Positions 1-6,176 of a DNA stretch of 12,510 nt are shown in pieces (position 1 is the first letter of the stretch; each line of letters starts with the position of its first letter). The notes beneath the pieces were generated by a model. That model searched no databases. It was not told the DNA's origin and saw only the letters and a program-made list of their open reading frames with translations. Position numbers and translations under genes: made by a program. This DNA is from Flemingiibacterium sp045632605 (lineage in GTDB: Bacteria; Bacillota; Clostridia; Oscillospirales; CAG-272): positions 1 to 12,510 of the forward strand of contig JAZQXA010000084.1 in NCBI GenBank assembly GCA_045632605.1, read 5' to 3'.

Positions 1-463
1 GCTCGGAAAGCAGGGCATTTACCGCATCGGGAGCCGGTTTTCTCGGAACTCCTTCCTTTTCGCCGGCGACATAATCGAACAATCCGGGGAAGTACATTTC
101 GACGAGCTTCTGTACGGCGAAATCGGCTTTGTTCGAAAGTACGGCGAGTGTGATTCCGCGCTTTTTAAGTGAACACAGCATATCGCAGATTCCGTCATAC
201 GGACGGGTTTTTACAGTGTTGTGGGTTTTATAGTAATCCCGAAATTCATTAAAAACAGAATCGGTTACGGATATATTTGTTTCCGATGGCACGGAGCGTT
301 CAATGAGTGAACGGATGCCGTTCCCGACGAAGCTGCACACCTCTGCAATGGTACGTGTGGGAAGTGAATTTTCAGTTAGAGCGTGGTTTACGGAATCGGC
401 GAGATCGTCGATTGTATCGAGCACTGTTCCGTCAAGGTCGAAAATTGCGAGCTTATATTTCAT
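1..463 (-). CDS. HAD-superfamily phosphatase, phosphoglycolate phosphatase-like (partial, C-terminus outside window)
   Basis: The reading frame begins at the ATG complementary to 461-463 and runs off the left edge, so about 154 residues are visible. The N-terminus has the HAD motif I nucleophile loop, DLDGTVLDT, with Asp9 as the expected nucleophile and Asp11 as the acid/base. A helical cap region follows, including the FVGNGI stretch typical of Gph-type enzymes. HAD motif II is the Ser of VLSNK, and the motif III Lys lies in the later RKPAPD segment. This family hydrolyses small phosphate esters in the cytoplasm: Gph acts on 2-phosphoglycolate, and the related PpaX on pyrophosphate. Which substrate applies cannot be read from the sequence. 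An AAGGAG ribosome binding site lies just upstream, and its promoter is back-to-back with that of the plus-strand gene at 607. Family assignment is sure; substrate is not. Confidence 0.9.
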   Translation of the reverse strand, partial: MKYKLAIFDLDGTVLDTIDDLADSVNHALTENSLPTRTIAEVCSFVGNGIRSLIERSVPSETNISVTDSVFNEFRDYYKTHNTVKTRPYDGICDMLCSLKKRGITLAVLSNKADFAVQKLVEMYFPGLFDYVAGEKEGVPRKPAPDAVNALLSE

Positions 464-496
464 AGCTGACTCCTTATTGAAAAAATCGATAGCAAC

Positions 497-525
497 AGTA
501 TAACATATTTCGGTGTGTTTTTCAA
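497..525 (-). promoter_or_regulatory. Sigma-A promoter of the HAD phosphatase gene
   Basis: On the minus strand, TTGAAA (520-525) and TATACT (497-502) are separated by exactly 17 bases, and a TG one base before the -10 makes it an extended -10. The implied leader to the start at 463 is short, about 27 nt. Confidence 0.75.
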
Positions 526-542
526 GTTTTTCTTTTAAATTA

Positions 543-571
543 TTGACATTTTGCCATATATATGATAAAAT
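543..571 (+). promoter_or_regulatory. Sigma-A promoter of the membrane protein gene at 607
   Basis: Perfect -35 TTGACA (543-548), 17-base spacer, then TAAAAT (566-571) preceded by an extended -10 TG. It lies 35 bases before the start codon and is divergent from the promoter at 497-525. Confidence 0.75.
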
Positions 572-606
572 CTCTCTATGTATAAATTGTTTTTTGGGAG
601 GGTAAT

Positions 607-1200
607 ATGAAAAAGTCTAAAATCGAAAAATACACCCGCGCCGCTGATATGGGAGACAATGCAGCAAGCAAATTTGTTAATTACGGTGTGAAAAAGAAGG
701 TTGAAGGCAAATATATTCTCAAACGTATTCTTTTGATACTCGGATATCTTTTGTTTGCTGTTGTATATTCGGTAATATTTTTGGGCCCATTTATAAAAAT
801 TCCGGGTGTAATTGCATTTTTGCCGCTGTTCATTTGGATTCTGATATTCTTTACATGGCGGTTCGTTTCAATTGAATATGAATATTACATACTCGACGGT
901 GAGTTCCGTATGCTTGAGGTTTACGGCTCGAAAAGTTCGAGAGAGCTTTGCCGTGTTCGTGTCAGTGCAATGAAAACAATTGCGCCCTACCGTGATGCAA
1001 ACAAGGCTGCTGCAGATGCGATTGATTCTGCTAACCGTATTGAGGCTGTTTCTTCCATGTCGGCACCTGATATTTATTACGGTATTTTCGCCGGCGATGA
1101 CGGAAATGACTGTGTTGTTTTCTTTGAAGTTGCCGAGAAAACGCTTAAGGTGCTCAAATATTACAACTCCGAAATCGAAATTGTAAAAACTACGCATTAA
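607..1200 (+). CDS. Unrecognised two-helix membrane protein
   Basis: I do not recognise a named family with confidence. The 197-residue product begins with about 38 charged residues, followed by two hydrophobic segments (about 40-60 and 65-87) separated by a short Pro/Gly turn. This looks like a helical hairpin leaving both ends on the same, probably cytoplasmic, face. The C-terminal 110 residues are soluble. They start with an alternating hydrophobic/aromatic stretch (YEYYILDGEF and onward) that resembles the first strands of bacterial PH-like domains, but that is only an inference. The start is supported by a GGGAGG ribosome binding site 6 bases upstream and by a consensus promoter. The gene is monocistronic: its own terminator follows at 1250-1273, before the convergent gpsA-like gene. 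The protein is clearly real (promoter, ribosome binding site, terminator, amphipathic codon pattern) but its role is unknown. Confidence 0.85.
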   Translation: MKKSKIEKYTRAADMGDNAASKFVNYGVKKKVEGKYILKRILLILGYLLFAVVYSVIFLGPFIKIPGVIAFLPLFIWILIFFTWRFVSIEYEYYILDGEFRMLEVYGSKSSRELCRVRVSAMKTIAPYRDANKAAADAIDSANRIEAVSSMSAPDIYYGIFAGDDGNDCVVFFEVAEKTLKVLKYYNSEIEIVKTTH

Positions 1201-1249
1201 GCTGTACCGTTTACGAAAAAAATAATACAAGTATAGCATATTGAAACTG

Positions 1250-1273
1250 TCGGCTCCTATGGGGCCGATTTTT
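1250..1273 (+). terminator. Intrinsic terminator of the two-helix membrane protein gene
   Basis: An 8-bp stem (TCGGCTCC with GGGGCCGA, one G-U pair) and a 3-base TAT loop are followed directly by five T residues. It lies 50 bases after the stop codon. Confidence 0.85.
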
Positions 1274-1316
1274 CTTTGCTGTCCTCTCTTTAAGGGTATA
1301 AATGGTGCAGACGGTA

Positions 1317-1346
1317 ATAAAAAGGCTCTCACGAGCGGAGAGCCTT
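1317..1346 (-). terminator. Intrinsic terminator of the gpsA-like gene
   Basis: On the minus strand, a perfect 9-bp stem (AAGGCTCTC with GAGAGCCTT) with a 7-base loop is followed by a T-tract (TTTTTATTA). It starts 10 bases beyond the gpsA-like stop codon and completes the convergent terminator pair in this gap. Confidence 0.85.
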
Positions 1347-1355
1347 GAAATTATA

Positions 1356-2408
1356 TTATTTATCCCAGTTGAACGTAAATTCTTCCCAGGGAATATTGAC
1401 TGCGGCTTTGTTTTTTACAATATCGTCGACATGACAAAGAAGCGGAAAATCCTTTGCGTCGAGCTTGCCGGCTTTTGCTGCGATGCGGACGGCGCGTGCA
1501 ACTCTTTCCGCAACAACGAGCGATTCAAGAGTTACGCCGTTGAGTTCTTCCTTAACCTCGTCGATGTTAAGTCCGCGGCCAAGAAGTATGCCGGCGAGTC
1601 TTGTTCTTCCGCCGTAAACAGTGACGTAAAGGTCGCCGTAACCAACGGACATATTTTCAAGCGTTGCCGCACCCTGATAATCGAGCAGCTTGTACATTTC
1701 CTTTACTGCCTGACCGAAAATTGCCGCCTGCGAGTTGAAGTGAAGCTCGCTGTCGATGCCAAATTCTTTCTGATTGACGCCTATCGTCAGAGCAACGCCG
1801 AGTGCATAACCGTTTTTGAGTGCGACTGCGCTTTCGATTCCCACAACGTCTGTCGAAAGGCTGATGTGATAGTAGTCCGTTGCCATAATCTTTTTGAGCT
1901 TTTTGAGCGTTTCCATGTCGTCACCGCAGAATGCCACCTCGGTCTGGTCGTGAGCGACAAGCTCGTAGCTTGTGCAAGGGCCGCCGACTGCGTTGAGCGA
2001 ATATTTTTTGCCGAGCTTTTCTGCTTTTCTGCGCCATATTTCCGGGTATGTAAGAAGCTCGCCGTCCTCGGTGTCCATAAGTCCCTTTGTCACCGTGAGA
2101 ATCGGGATGCTTTCCGGAATTTTCGGCAGTACAAAATCGCCGAACCAATCAACGCCGAAGCTTGAAACACCGCCGATTATCATATCTGAACCGTTGATAG
2201 CCGTGTCGATATCCTCAACCTGATAATATTTTACGCCTGCGGGGAATGGCTTTTTATGCTTCGGATGAGTGTCAGTCTTGATGCAGTTTTCGATAATTTC
2301 ACAGTCGAGAGGGGAGCCTACAAGACGTACCTCATGTCCGTTTTCTCTTGCCGGAAATGCGAGTGCCGAGCCCATCATTCCCGAACCGATTATTGTTACA
2401 ACAGCCAT
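1356..2408 (-). CDS. gpsA: NAD(P)-dependent glycerol-3-phosphate dehydrogenase family protein (divergent GpsA)
   Basis: The 350-residue product has the length and two-domain plan of GpsA, which interconverts dihydroxyacetone phosphate and sn-glycerol 3-phosphate for phospholipid synthesis in the cytoplasm. The N-terminal Rossmann fold carries the dinucleotide loop GSGMMG (8-13). The C-terminal helical domain has a lysine in ALKNGYALG (Lys198), and Lys108 sits in TVTKG. The substrate region reads GDLYVTVYGGRTR, so Asp259, Thr263 and Arg268 fall at the spacing of the known catalytic and phosphate-binding residues. The motif is closer to the eukaryotic GPD1 form (YGGRNR) than to the usual bacterial SRN form, and the Asn after the Arg is replaced by Thr. 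A GGAG ribosome binding site precedes the ATG, and the gene has its own promoter and terminator. Family membership is secure; substrate identity is likely but not proven, and it could be a paralogue of a more typical GpsA elsewhere. Confidence 0.85.
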   Translation of the reverse strand: MAVVTIIGSGMMGSALAFPARENGHEVRLVGSPLDCEIIENCIKTDTHPKHKKPFPAGVKYYQVEDIDTAINGSDMIIGGVSSFGVDWFGDFVLPKIPESIPILTVTKGLMDTEDGELLTYPEIWRRKAEKLGKKYSLNAVGGPCTSYELVAHDQTEVAFCGDDMETLKKLKKIMATDYYHISLSTDVVGIESAVALKNGYALGVALTIGVNQKEFGIDSELHFNSQAAIFGQAVKEMYKLLDYQGAATLENMSVGYGDLYVTVYGGRTRLAGILLGRGLNIDEVKEELNGVTLESLVVAERVARAVRIAAKAGKLDAKDFPLLCHVDDIVKNKAAVNIPWEEFTFNWDK

Positions 2409-2444
2409 ATTATTTCTCCATTGTTAAAAATTTCAACAAGCATT

Positions 2445-2473
2445 ATTATATACCATATTTAGCCGCTTGTCAA
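2445..2473 (-). promoter_or_regulatory. Consensus sigma-A promoter of the gpsA-like gene
   Basis: On the minus strand TTGACA (2468-2473) and TATAAT (2445-2450) match consensus at all twelve positions with a 17-base spacer. The leader to the start at 2408 is about 30 nt. Confidence 0.88.
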
Positions 2474-2582
2474 GTGTATATTTTTTTGCGCACGGCGAAT
2501 ACTTATTGTGTAAATTCGCGCAGTCAACTGTGCCGGAATTGCAAAAAAGTGCGCTCCATGCGCTATTTAAGGAGTATTCAAA

Positions 2583-2747
2583 ATGAATAACGAGAGAAAC
2601 CAGAATAGCAACCAGACCAAGAATAATCAGAACCGTAATCAGCAGAACAACAACCAGAATCAGAACAACAATAACCAGAACCGCAGCAATCAGAATAACA
2701 ACCAGAACCGCAGCAACAACGAAAACACCAACAAATCTGACCGCTAA
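2583..2747 (+). CDS. 54-residue Asn/Gln-rich low-complexity micro-protein
   Basis: A short frame preceded by an ideal ribosome binding site (AAGGAG at 2569-2574, 8 bases before the ATG) and followed by a very strong terminator. The product uses only nine kinds of amino acid: 27 Asn, 10 Gln, 5 Arg, 4 Ser, 2 each of Lys, Thr and Glu, 1 Asp and the initiator Met. It has no hydrophobic, aromatic, Gly, Pro, Ala or Cys residue at all. The last third holds a 9-residue tandem repeat (NQNRSN at 31-36 and 40-45), mirrored by a 17-base DNA repeat at 2673-2689 and 2700-2716. It cannot form a normal hydrophobic core, so it should be disordered or prion-like, with a small net positive charge. No function is known to me. 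The ribosome binding site and terminator argue for real expression; the alternative is a decaying simple repeat that happens to be open. Confidence 0.72.
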   Translation: MNNERNQNSNQTKNNQNRNQQNNNQNQNNNNQNRSNQNNNQNRSNNENTNKSDR

Positions 2748-2753
2748 ACGAAC

Positions 2754-2788
2754 AACAACCGAGCCACTTACAAAGTGGCTCGGTTGTT
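2754..2788. terminator. Convergent bidirectional terminator between the micro-protein gene and ispD
   Basis: A perfect 16-bp stem (2754-2769 with 2773-2788) closed by a 3-base ACA loop. On the plus strand the stem ends in TTGTTTTCTGTT, serving the micro-protein gene; on the minus strand it runs into TTGTTCG, serving ispD, whose stop is 8 bases away. The plus direction has the better T-tract. Confidence 0.88.
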
Positions 2789-2795
2789 TTCTGTT

Positions 2796-3554
2796 CTATT
2801 TTCGATTGCGCAGAATAACTTCGGCAATTGCAAGGTCGGACGGAGTTGTAATCTTGATATTCTCCGTACCGCAGTCAACGAGCTTCACATCAAAACCGAG
2901 ATGCTCGGCAAGTGCGTTATCATCGGTAGCGGTGAAGCTTTCTTCTTTTGCGATATATGCCGCCGCACGGTAAAGCTCGGTTTTAAAGCACTGCGGTGTC
3001 TGAGCAAGCCAAAGCTCATTCCGGTCAACTGTTTCGGTGATATAATTTTTGCTGTTTGCACGTTTAACGGTATCAGTGACACGGGTTGCCGCCGTTGCCG
3101 CACCGGTACGGTACGTTTCCGCTAAAACAGAGTCGATTTTGTCAGTGGTAATAAGGCATCTTGCGCCATCATGTATCGCAACAAATTCAGATTTATCTGA
3201 AATTGCTTCAAATCCCCGTAACACCGATTCCTGACGGGTTTCACCGCCTGAAATTACGGCAGTAATTTTTGTGAGCTTATATTTTTCCTTATACTCTGTA
3301 TAAACGGGAATCTCATCCTCGCGTGCAACCACGATAATTTCATTTATTTTTTCGCTTTCCTCAAAAGCTTTGAGCGTCCGCACAATAACCGGTAAGCCGC
3401 AAAGAGTCAAAAGCTGTTTGGTTTTTCCGTCTTCACAGTTCATCCGTGTTCCGCTTCCTGCCGCCGCGATTATCGCTGACGTGAAGTGCGGCTTATTTGC
3501 TGTTCGCGACAGTGTACGAACAAGTGATGCTATTTCTTTTGGTGATATCTTCAT
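2796..3554 (-). CDS. ispD: 2-C-methyl-D-erythritol 4-phosphate cytidylyltransferase
   Basis: IspD joins CTP and 2-C-methyl-D-erythritol 4-phosphate to give CDP-ME, the third step of the non-mevalonate isoprenoid pathway in the cytoplasm. The 252-residue product shows the family motifs in order: the nucleotide-binding loop AAAGSGTRM (30-38), Lys46, GGETRQESV (103-111), HDGAR (128-132), VTDTVKRA (159-166), TPQCF (186-190), TDD (210-212) and NIKITTPSDL (232-241). Most homologues start only a few residues before the AAAGSG strand; here about 22 extra residues precede it. No in-frame ATG lies between the chosen start and Met38, and an AAGGAA ribosome binding site sits 10 bases before the start, so the extension seems genuine. 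The gene stands alone, without ispF beside it. The long region upstream may be its leader. Confidence 0.95.
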   Translation of the reverse strand: MKISPKEIASLVRTLSRTANKPHFTSAIIAAAGSGTRMNCEDGKTKQLLTLCGLPVIVRTLKAFEESEKINEIIVVAREDEIPVYTEYKEKYKLTKITAVISGGETRQESVLRGFEAISDKSEFVAIHDGARCLITTDKIDSVLAETYRTGAATAATRVTDTVKRANSKNYITETVDRNELWLAQTPQCFKTELYRAAAYIAKEESFTATDDNALAEHLGFDVKLVDCGTENIKITTPSDLAIAEVILRNRK

Positions 3555-3574
3555 TTTTTGTCGGTTCCTTTTCT

Positions 3575-3618
3575 GGATTTTACATATGAGAATTACGGTC
3601 GCTTTCTTGAAAGAAAGC
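3575..3618 (-). repeat. GACCGTAATT repeat, copy upstream of ispD
   Basis: Read on the minus strand, a perfect palindromic hairpin (GCTTTCTT, TC, AAGAAAGC) is followed directly by GACCGTAATT, CTC and ATATG, ending in AAATCC. It matches the copy upstream of purL at 37 of 44 positions with only transitions differing. The ATATG ends 28 bases before the ispD start codon. Confidence 0.7.
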
Positions 3619-3920
3619 TCCGCAAAGAACTTTATAGGACGCTATCGCTCACAGCCGTGAAGCCAAGCGGGTTTTAACGCTCCCGGTAGTCGGGACCCTC
3701 CTCGCTCCGGCTCCTCCGCCTGCGCTCGGTATCCCAACGACCGATACATAGAACCATTTCTTCACCGGCACTACTTTTCTTTAGCGAAAAAAGTTAGACT
3801 CTGTCTGCCAAAGGCAGACAATCGTGGCGGCGTTGGTTTTCACTCCTCTCGAATGATACGATACACGAAGCAGTGCGCTTCGCCTATCCACATCCGAGCC
3901 AAACGCAATCATCTACATAT

Positions 3921-3929
3921 ATTATACCA
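3921..3929 (-). promoter_or_regulatory. Candidate extended -10 promoter for ispD
   Basis: On the minus strand the sequence is TGGTATAAT, a perfect -10 with the extended TG. No good -35 is visible 16-18 bases upstream, so the call rests on the extended -10 alone. If used, transcription would start about 360 bases before ispD. Confidence 0.5.
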
Positions 3930-4005
3930 CATTTACGACAAAAAGAGTGAACAAACTAAAAATTTCACAAAAGACGATTTGCCGAAATGTTTCCAAAGAT
4001 TTAAC

Positions 4006-4038
4006 AAAAAGCAACGCCACTGTGTACACAGCGGCGTT
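4006..4038 (-). terminator. Intrinsic terminator of the GntR-ABC operon
   Basis: On the minus strand, a near-perfect stem (AACGCCGCTGTG with CACAGTGGCGTT, one G-T pair, 4013-4038) is followed by GCTTTTTGTT. It starts 9 bases after the permease stop codon. Confidence 0.88.
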
Positions 4039-4046
4039 TTGAGCTA

Positions 4047-6176
4047 TTATTCAAAATGTTCGATTATAAATCCGGGAGTTTTTCCGAGAAGGAATGGGAT
4101 TTGATAGGAGTTTTCGTAGGTGTAGACCTCACCTTCATCGCGCGGAACAACTTCGCTGTATGCGACGTCATCTTCGTAGTAGTAATTAACATTATTATAT
4201 TGTGTAACCTCAATCGTATATTCCGCGAAGTATCTTGTGTCAACGAAGGTGAAAGGATTTGCATTGATGTTTGTTACAGAAGCGGCGGAGTTCAGAATTT
4301 CGAGAATACGCGATTTGTTGGTTGTAATCCAGCTTTCGCCCGTTTCGCTGTCGTAGACGGTAATTTTACTTATCGCTCCCGCGAGGTTTTCATTGTGTTC
4401 CTTTGGTGTGGAGGCAAGGCGTCCGAGAGAAACATATTTGCTTGCAAGCTTATCCATTGATGTGAAAAGCGGAAGACGTATGTTTTCGTCATAATAAACA
4501 CTTGAATCATATGCGTTTATAAAGCCGAACGCTTGCTGCTGGAAAAAGTCAAAGCAGACTGCCTTGTTTTCTTCTTCGATGGTTGTGAGCGCAAACTTCA
4601 TTGCTTCAGCCGCATTTTTGTTAAAATCATAGAATCTCCATGAGTTACTGCCGTGTTGGTATCCGACAGCCTTGCCGGTTTCTTCGTCAAAGGTGTAATC
4701 CGGCATTTCGATATACATATATCCTGAGTCAAATTTTTCGATGCGGTCAAAAACGGAGGTATACTGCTCACGAAACTCCTCGCTGTCGAGAATTGTGCGG
4801 AACTCGTCAATAAACTCCGACTTGTTGTAAATTCGGGTTTCTTTTGCGACGGGCAGACCGAAATCAGGGTAGAACACGACTTCCATACGAAGGGTTTCAT
4901 ACGAATATGCCGGACCGTGCTTATCATAGATATACTCGTGTTGGCTGTTTTTGTATATCGTCGAAATAGCTTCGATAACCTCCTCGTCTTTAAATTCAAG
5001 TCCGTCAATGCTCTGACCGAAGCTTACACTGACGCGAGAGGTAAATTTCGGGGACGGGATTCGGGTATTGACGCCGAAAGCGTTTGTCAGAAGCATGATA
5101 AATGCCACTGCTGATACTGTGCCGAAAACACAGAAGCCTTTCCATCCCTTAAACATTGCGCGGGCGGTCTTGTTTAAGATGGTATTGGTCAGCATAAAGA
5201 CAAGTATTGCACCGCATACCATGCCGAATACTGTCCATAAGATATCGTCCATCATTGCGTAGAAAAGAAGTCCCATGCAGAGCATTCCGAGGTAAACGAG
5301 GACATATTTGATTATCTCGCCGAGAGGGGCGAATACAACCGGGGTGCCGGCACGTTCGCTCTTGCGCTTCACATATATTGCATATGCGCCGATGAACATT
5401 GCCGCACTGATTAAGATAAGCAGAGTGCTTTCAAGCAAATTCAGATAATTTTGGTTTATAACAAGACGCAGAGGCGGTGACAGCTTTTCGAAAACACCGG
5501 GCATTGTATAGAAATTCAGCCACATATTTTCATTGAATATTGAAACGAAAGCCACGGATGTAAGATATACAGCCGGGACGATAAATATTGCCACAAGAGT
5601 TAATGTGAGCTGTACTGCGGTAAGTCCGCTTATCATGCCGACAAGAGTTGAGATGGAGAACGTGAACGCTGTATAAACGAAAACCTCCCACGACATGATG
5701 AGTATATTTCCGATAAGCAGTTCACTTATAAGTCCGTTTGACATGAGGACTATCAATGTGAAAAGAATATTGAAAATATAAGGGATTGCGAGTGCAAGCC
5801 CACCAACACAGAGCTGAGTTGTGAAGAGCTGACTGCGTTTTACCGGCAGACTGTGATAGAAATCTATTGATACCTTATTTTTTAAATAGCCGAAGCGTGC
5901 GCAGGAAACAACGATGCCGAATGTTGCCGATATGATTATTGCGAAATAGCGGATAGTTTCAATCCAGTCGGTGGCAAACATATTTTTGAGGCGAATAAGG
6001 GCTTCGGCGGTTCGAATGGTTCTGTTTGATATAGTCATTAGCACCGGTACGGGCAGGACAAAGAAGAATATAATACTGAATAGCAGAATTGTCGTCCAGT
6101 ATTGCTTAAGGGTGAATCGGAAAAGCGGCAGAAAGCCCGCACGCTTTATATCAGTAGTCGAGCTTTGAGAAGTCAT
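4047..6176 (-). CDS. ABC-2 type transporter permease with large C-terminal domain (YtrC/YtrD-like)
   Basis: The 709-residue product is the membrane subunit of an ABC transporter whose ATPase and regulator lie directly upstream. The first 370 residues contain about nine hydrophobic segments (roughly 27-49, 76-93, 122-145, 157-178, 186-213, 248-269, 288-308, 311-334 and 347-366). After the second is DFYHSLPVKRSQLF, a short loop motif common in ABC-2 permeases of this group. The last 340 residues are soluble and rich in acidic and aromatic residues; with nine helices and a cytoplasmic N-terminus they would lie outside the cell, though topology is inferred. Bacillus YtrC/YtrD permeases are about half this length, so the domain is an addition. 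The start overlaps the ATPase gene by 26 bases and has a GGAGG site inside it, implying translational coupling. Substrate unknown; export or cell-envelope stress resistance is the usual suggestion for such operons. Confidence 0.85.
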   Translation of the reverse strand: MTSQSSTTDIKRAGFLPLFRFTLKQYWTTILLFSIIFFFVLPVPVLMTISNRTIRTAEALIRLKNMFATDWIETIRYFAIIISATFGIVVSCARFGYLKNKVSIDFYHSLPVKRSQLFTTQLCVGGLALAIPYIFNILFTLIVLMSNGLISELLIGNILIMSWEVFVYTAFTFSISTLVGMISGLTAVQLTLTLVAIFIVPAVYLTSVAFVSIFNENMWLNFYTMPGVFEKLSPPLRLVINQNYLNLLESTLLILISAAMFIGAYAIYVKRKSERAGTPVVFAPLGEIIKYVLVYLGMLCMGLLFYAMMDDILWTVFGMVCGAILVFMLTNTILNKTARAMFKGWKGFCVFGTVSAVAFIMLLTNAFGVNTRIPSPKFTSRVSVSFGQSIDGLEFKDEEVIEAISTIYKNSQHEYIYDKHGPAYSYETLRMEVVFYPDFGLPVAKETRIYNKSEFIDEFRTILDSEEFREQYTSVFDRIEKFDSGYMYIEMPDYTFDEETGKAVGYQHGSNSWRFYDFNKNAAEAMKFALTTIEEENKAVCFDFFQQQAFGFINAYDSSVYYDENIRLPLFTSMDKLASKYVSLGRLASTPKEHNENLAGAISKITVYDSETGESWITTNKSRILEILNSAASVTNINANPFTFVDTRYFAEYTIEVTQYNNVNYYYEDDVAYSEVVPRDEGEVYTYENSYQIPFLLGKTPGFIIEHFE

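Larger units (their letters stand above)
3555..4005 (-). other. Hairpin-rich gene-free region upstream of ispD (possible long leader or repeat element)
   Basis: I see no credible gene in this stretch on either strand. It is more G+C- and hairpin-rich than its flanks. Visible inverted repeats are an 8-bp stem with AAA loop at 3802-3820, a 6-bp stem at 3866-3882, a 5-bp TCCCG/CGGGA stem near 3681-3695, and an 8-bp palindrome at 3601-3618. An extended -10 on the minus strand at 3921-3929 would make the region a leader of about 360 nt for ispD. The end nearest ispD is the 44-base repeat at 3575-3618. It is not a riboswitch class I can name. It could instead be a non-autonomous mobile or intergenic repeat. 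Confidence 0.5.

Noticed and set aside
868..1332. Minus-strand open frame of 154 codons
   Set aside because: It covers the membrane protein gene in antisense and crosses both convergent terminators, with no ribosome binding site or recognisable motif.
1302..2165. Plus-strand open frame of 287 codons
   Set aside because: It is the antisense of the gpsA-like gene. The minus frame has the family motifs, ribosome binding site and promoter; the plus product resembles nothing and lacks a ribosome binding site.
2487..2519. Promoter and hairpin for the micro-protein gene (TTGCGC, and a 6-bp GCGAAT/ATTCGC dyad)
   Set aside because: The -35 and -10 matches are weak and the dyad is short, so I could not support a specific promoter here although one is presumably nearby.
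2583..2747. CRISPR-like or simple-sequence array
   Set aside because: The repeats are short, codon-phased Asn/Gln codons without spacers, framed by a ribosome binding site and a terminator; coding is the better reading.
3575..3618. The GACCGTAATT repeat as an alternative-sigma promoter
   Set aside because: A TTTCAA-like -35 and ATATG-like -10 can be drawn, but the fit to any sigma consensus is poor and the strongest conservation falls in what would be the spacer.
3370..3660. Plus-strand open frame of 96 codons across the ispD start
   Set aside because: Antisense to ispD and then into the repeat region; this is the kind of spurious frame intergenic repeats create.
3853..4104. Plus-strand open frame of 83 codons ahead of ispD
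   Set aside because: No ribosome binding site, odd composition, and it runs through the operon terminator into the 3' end of the permease gene.
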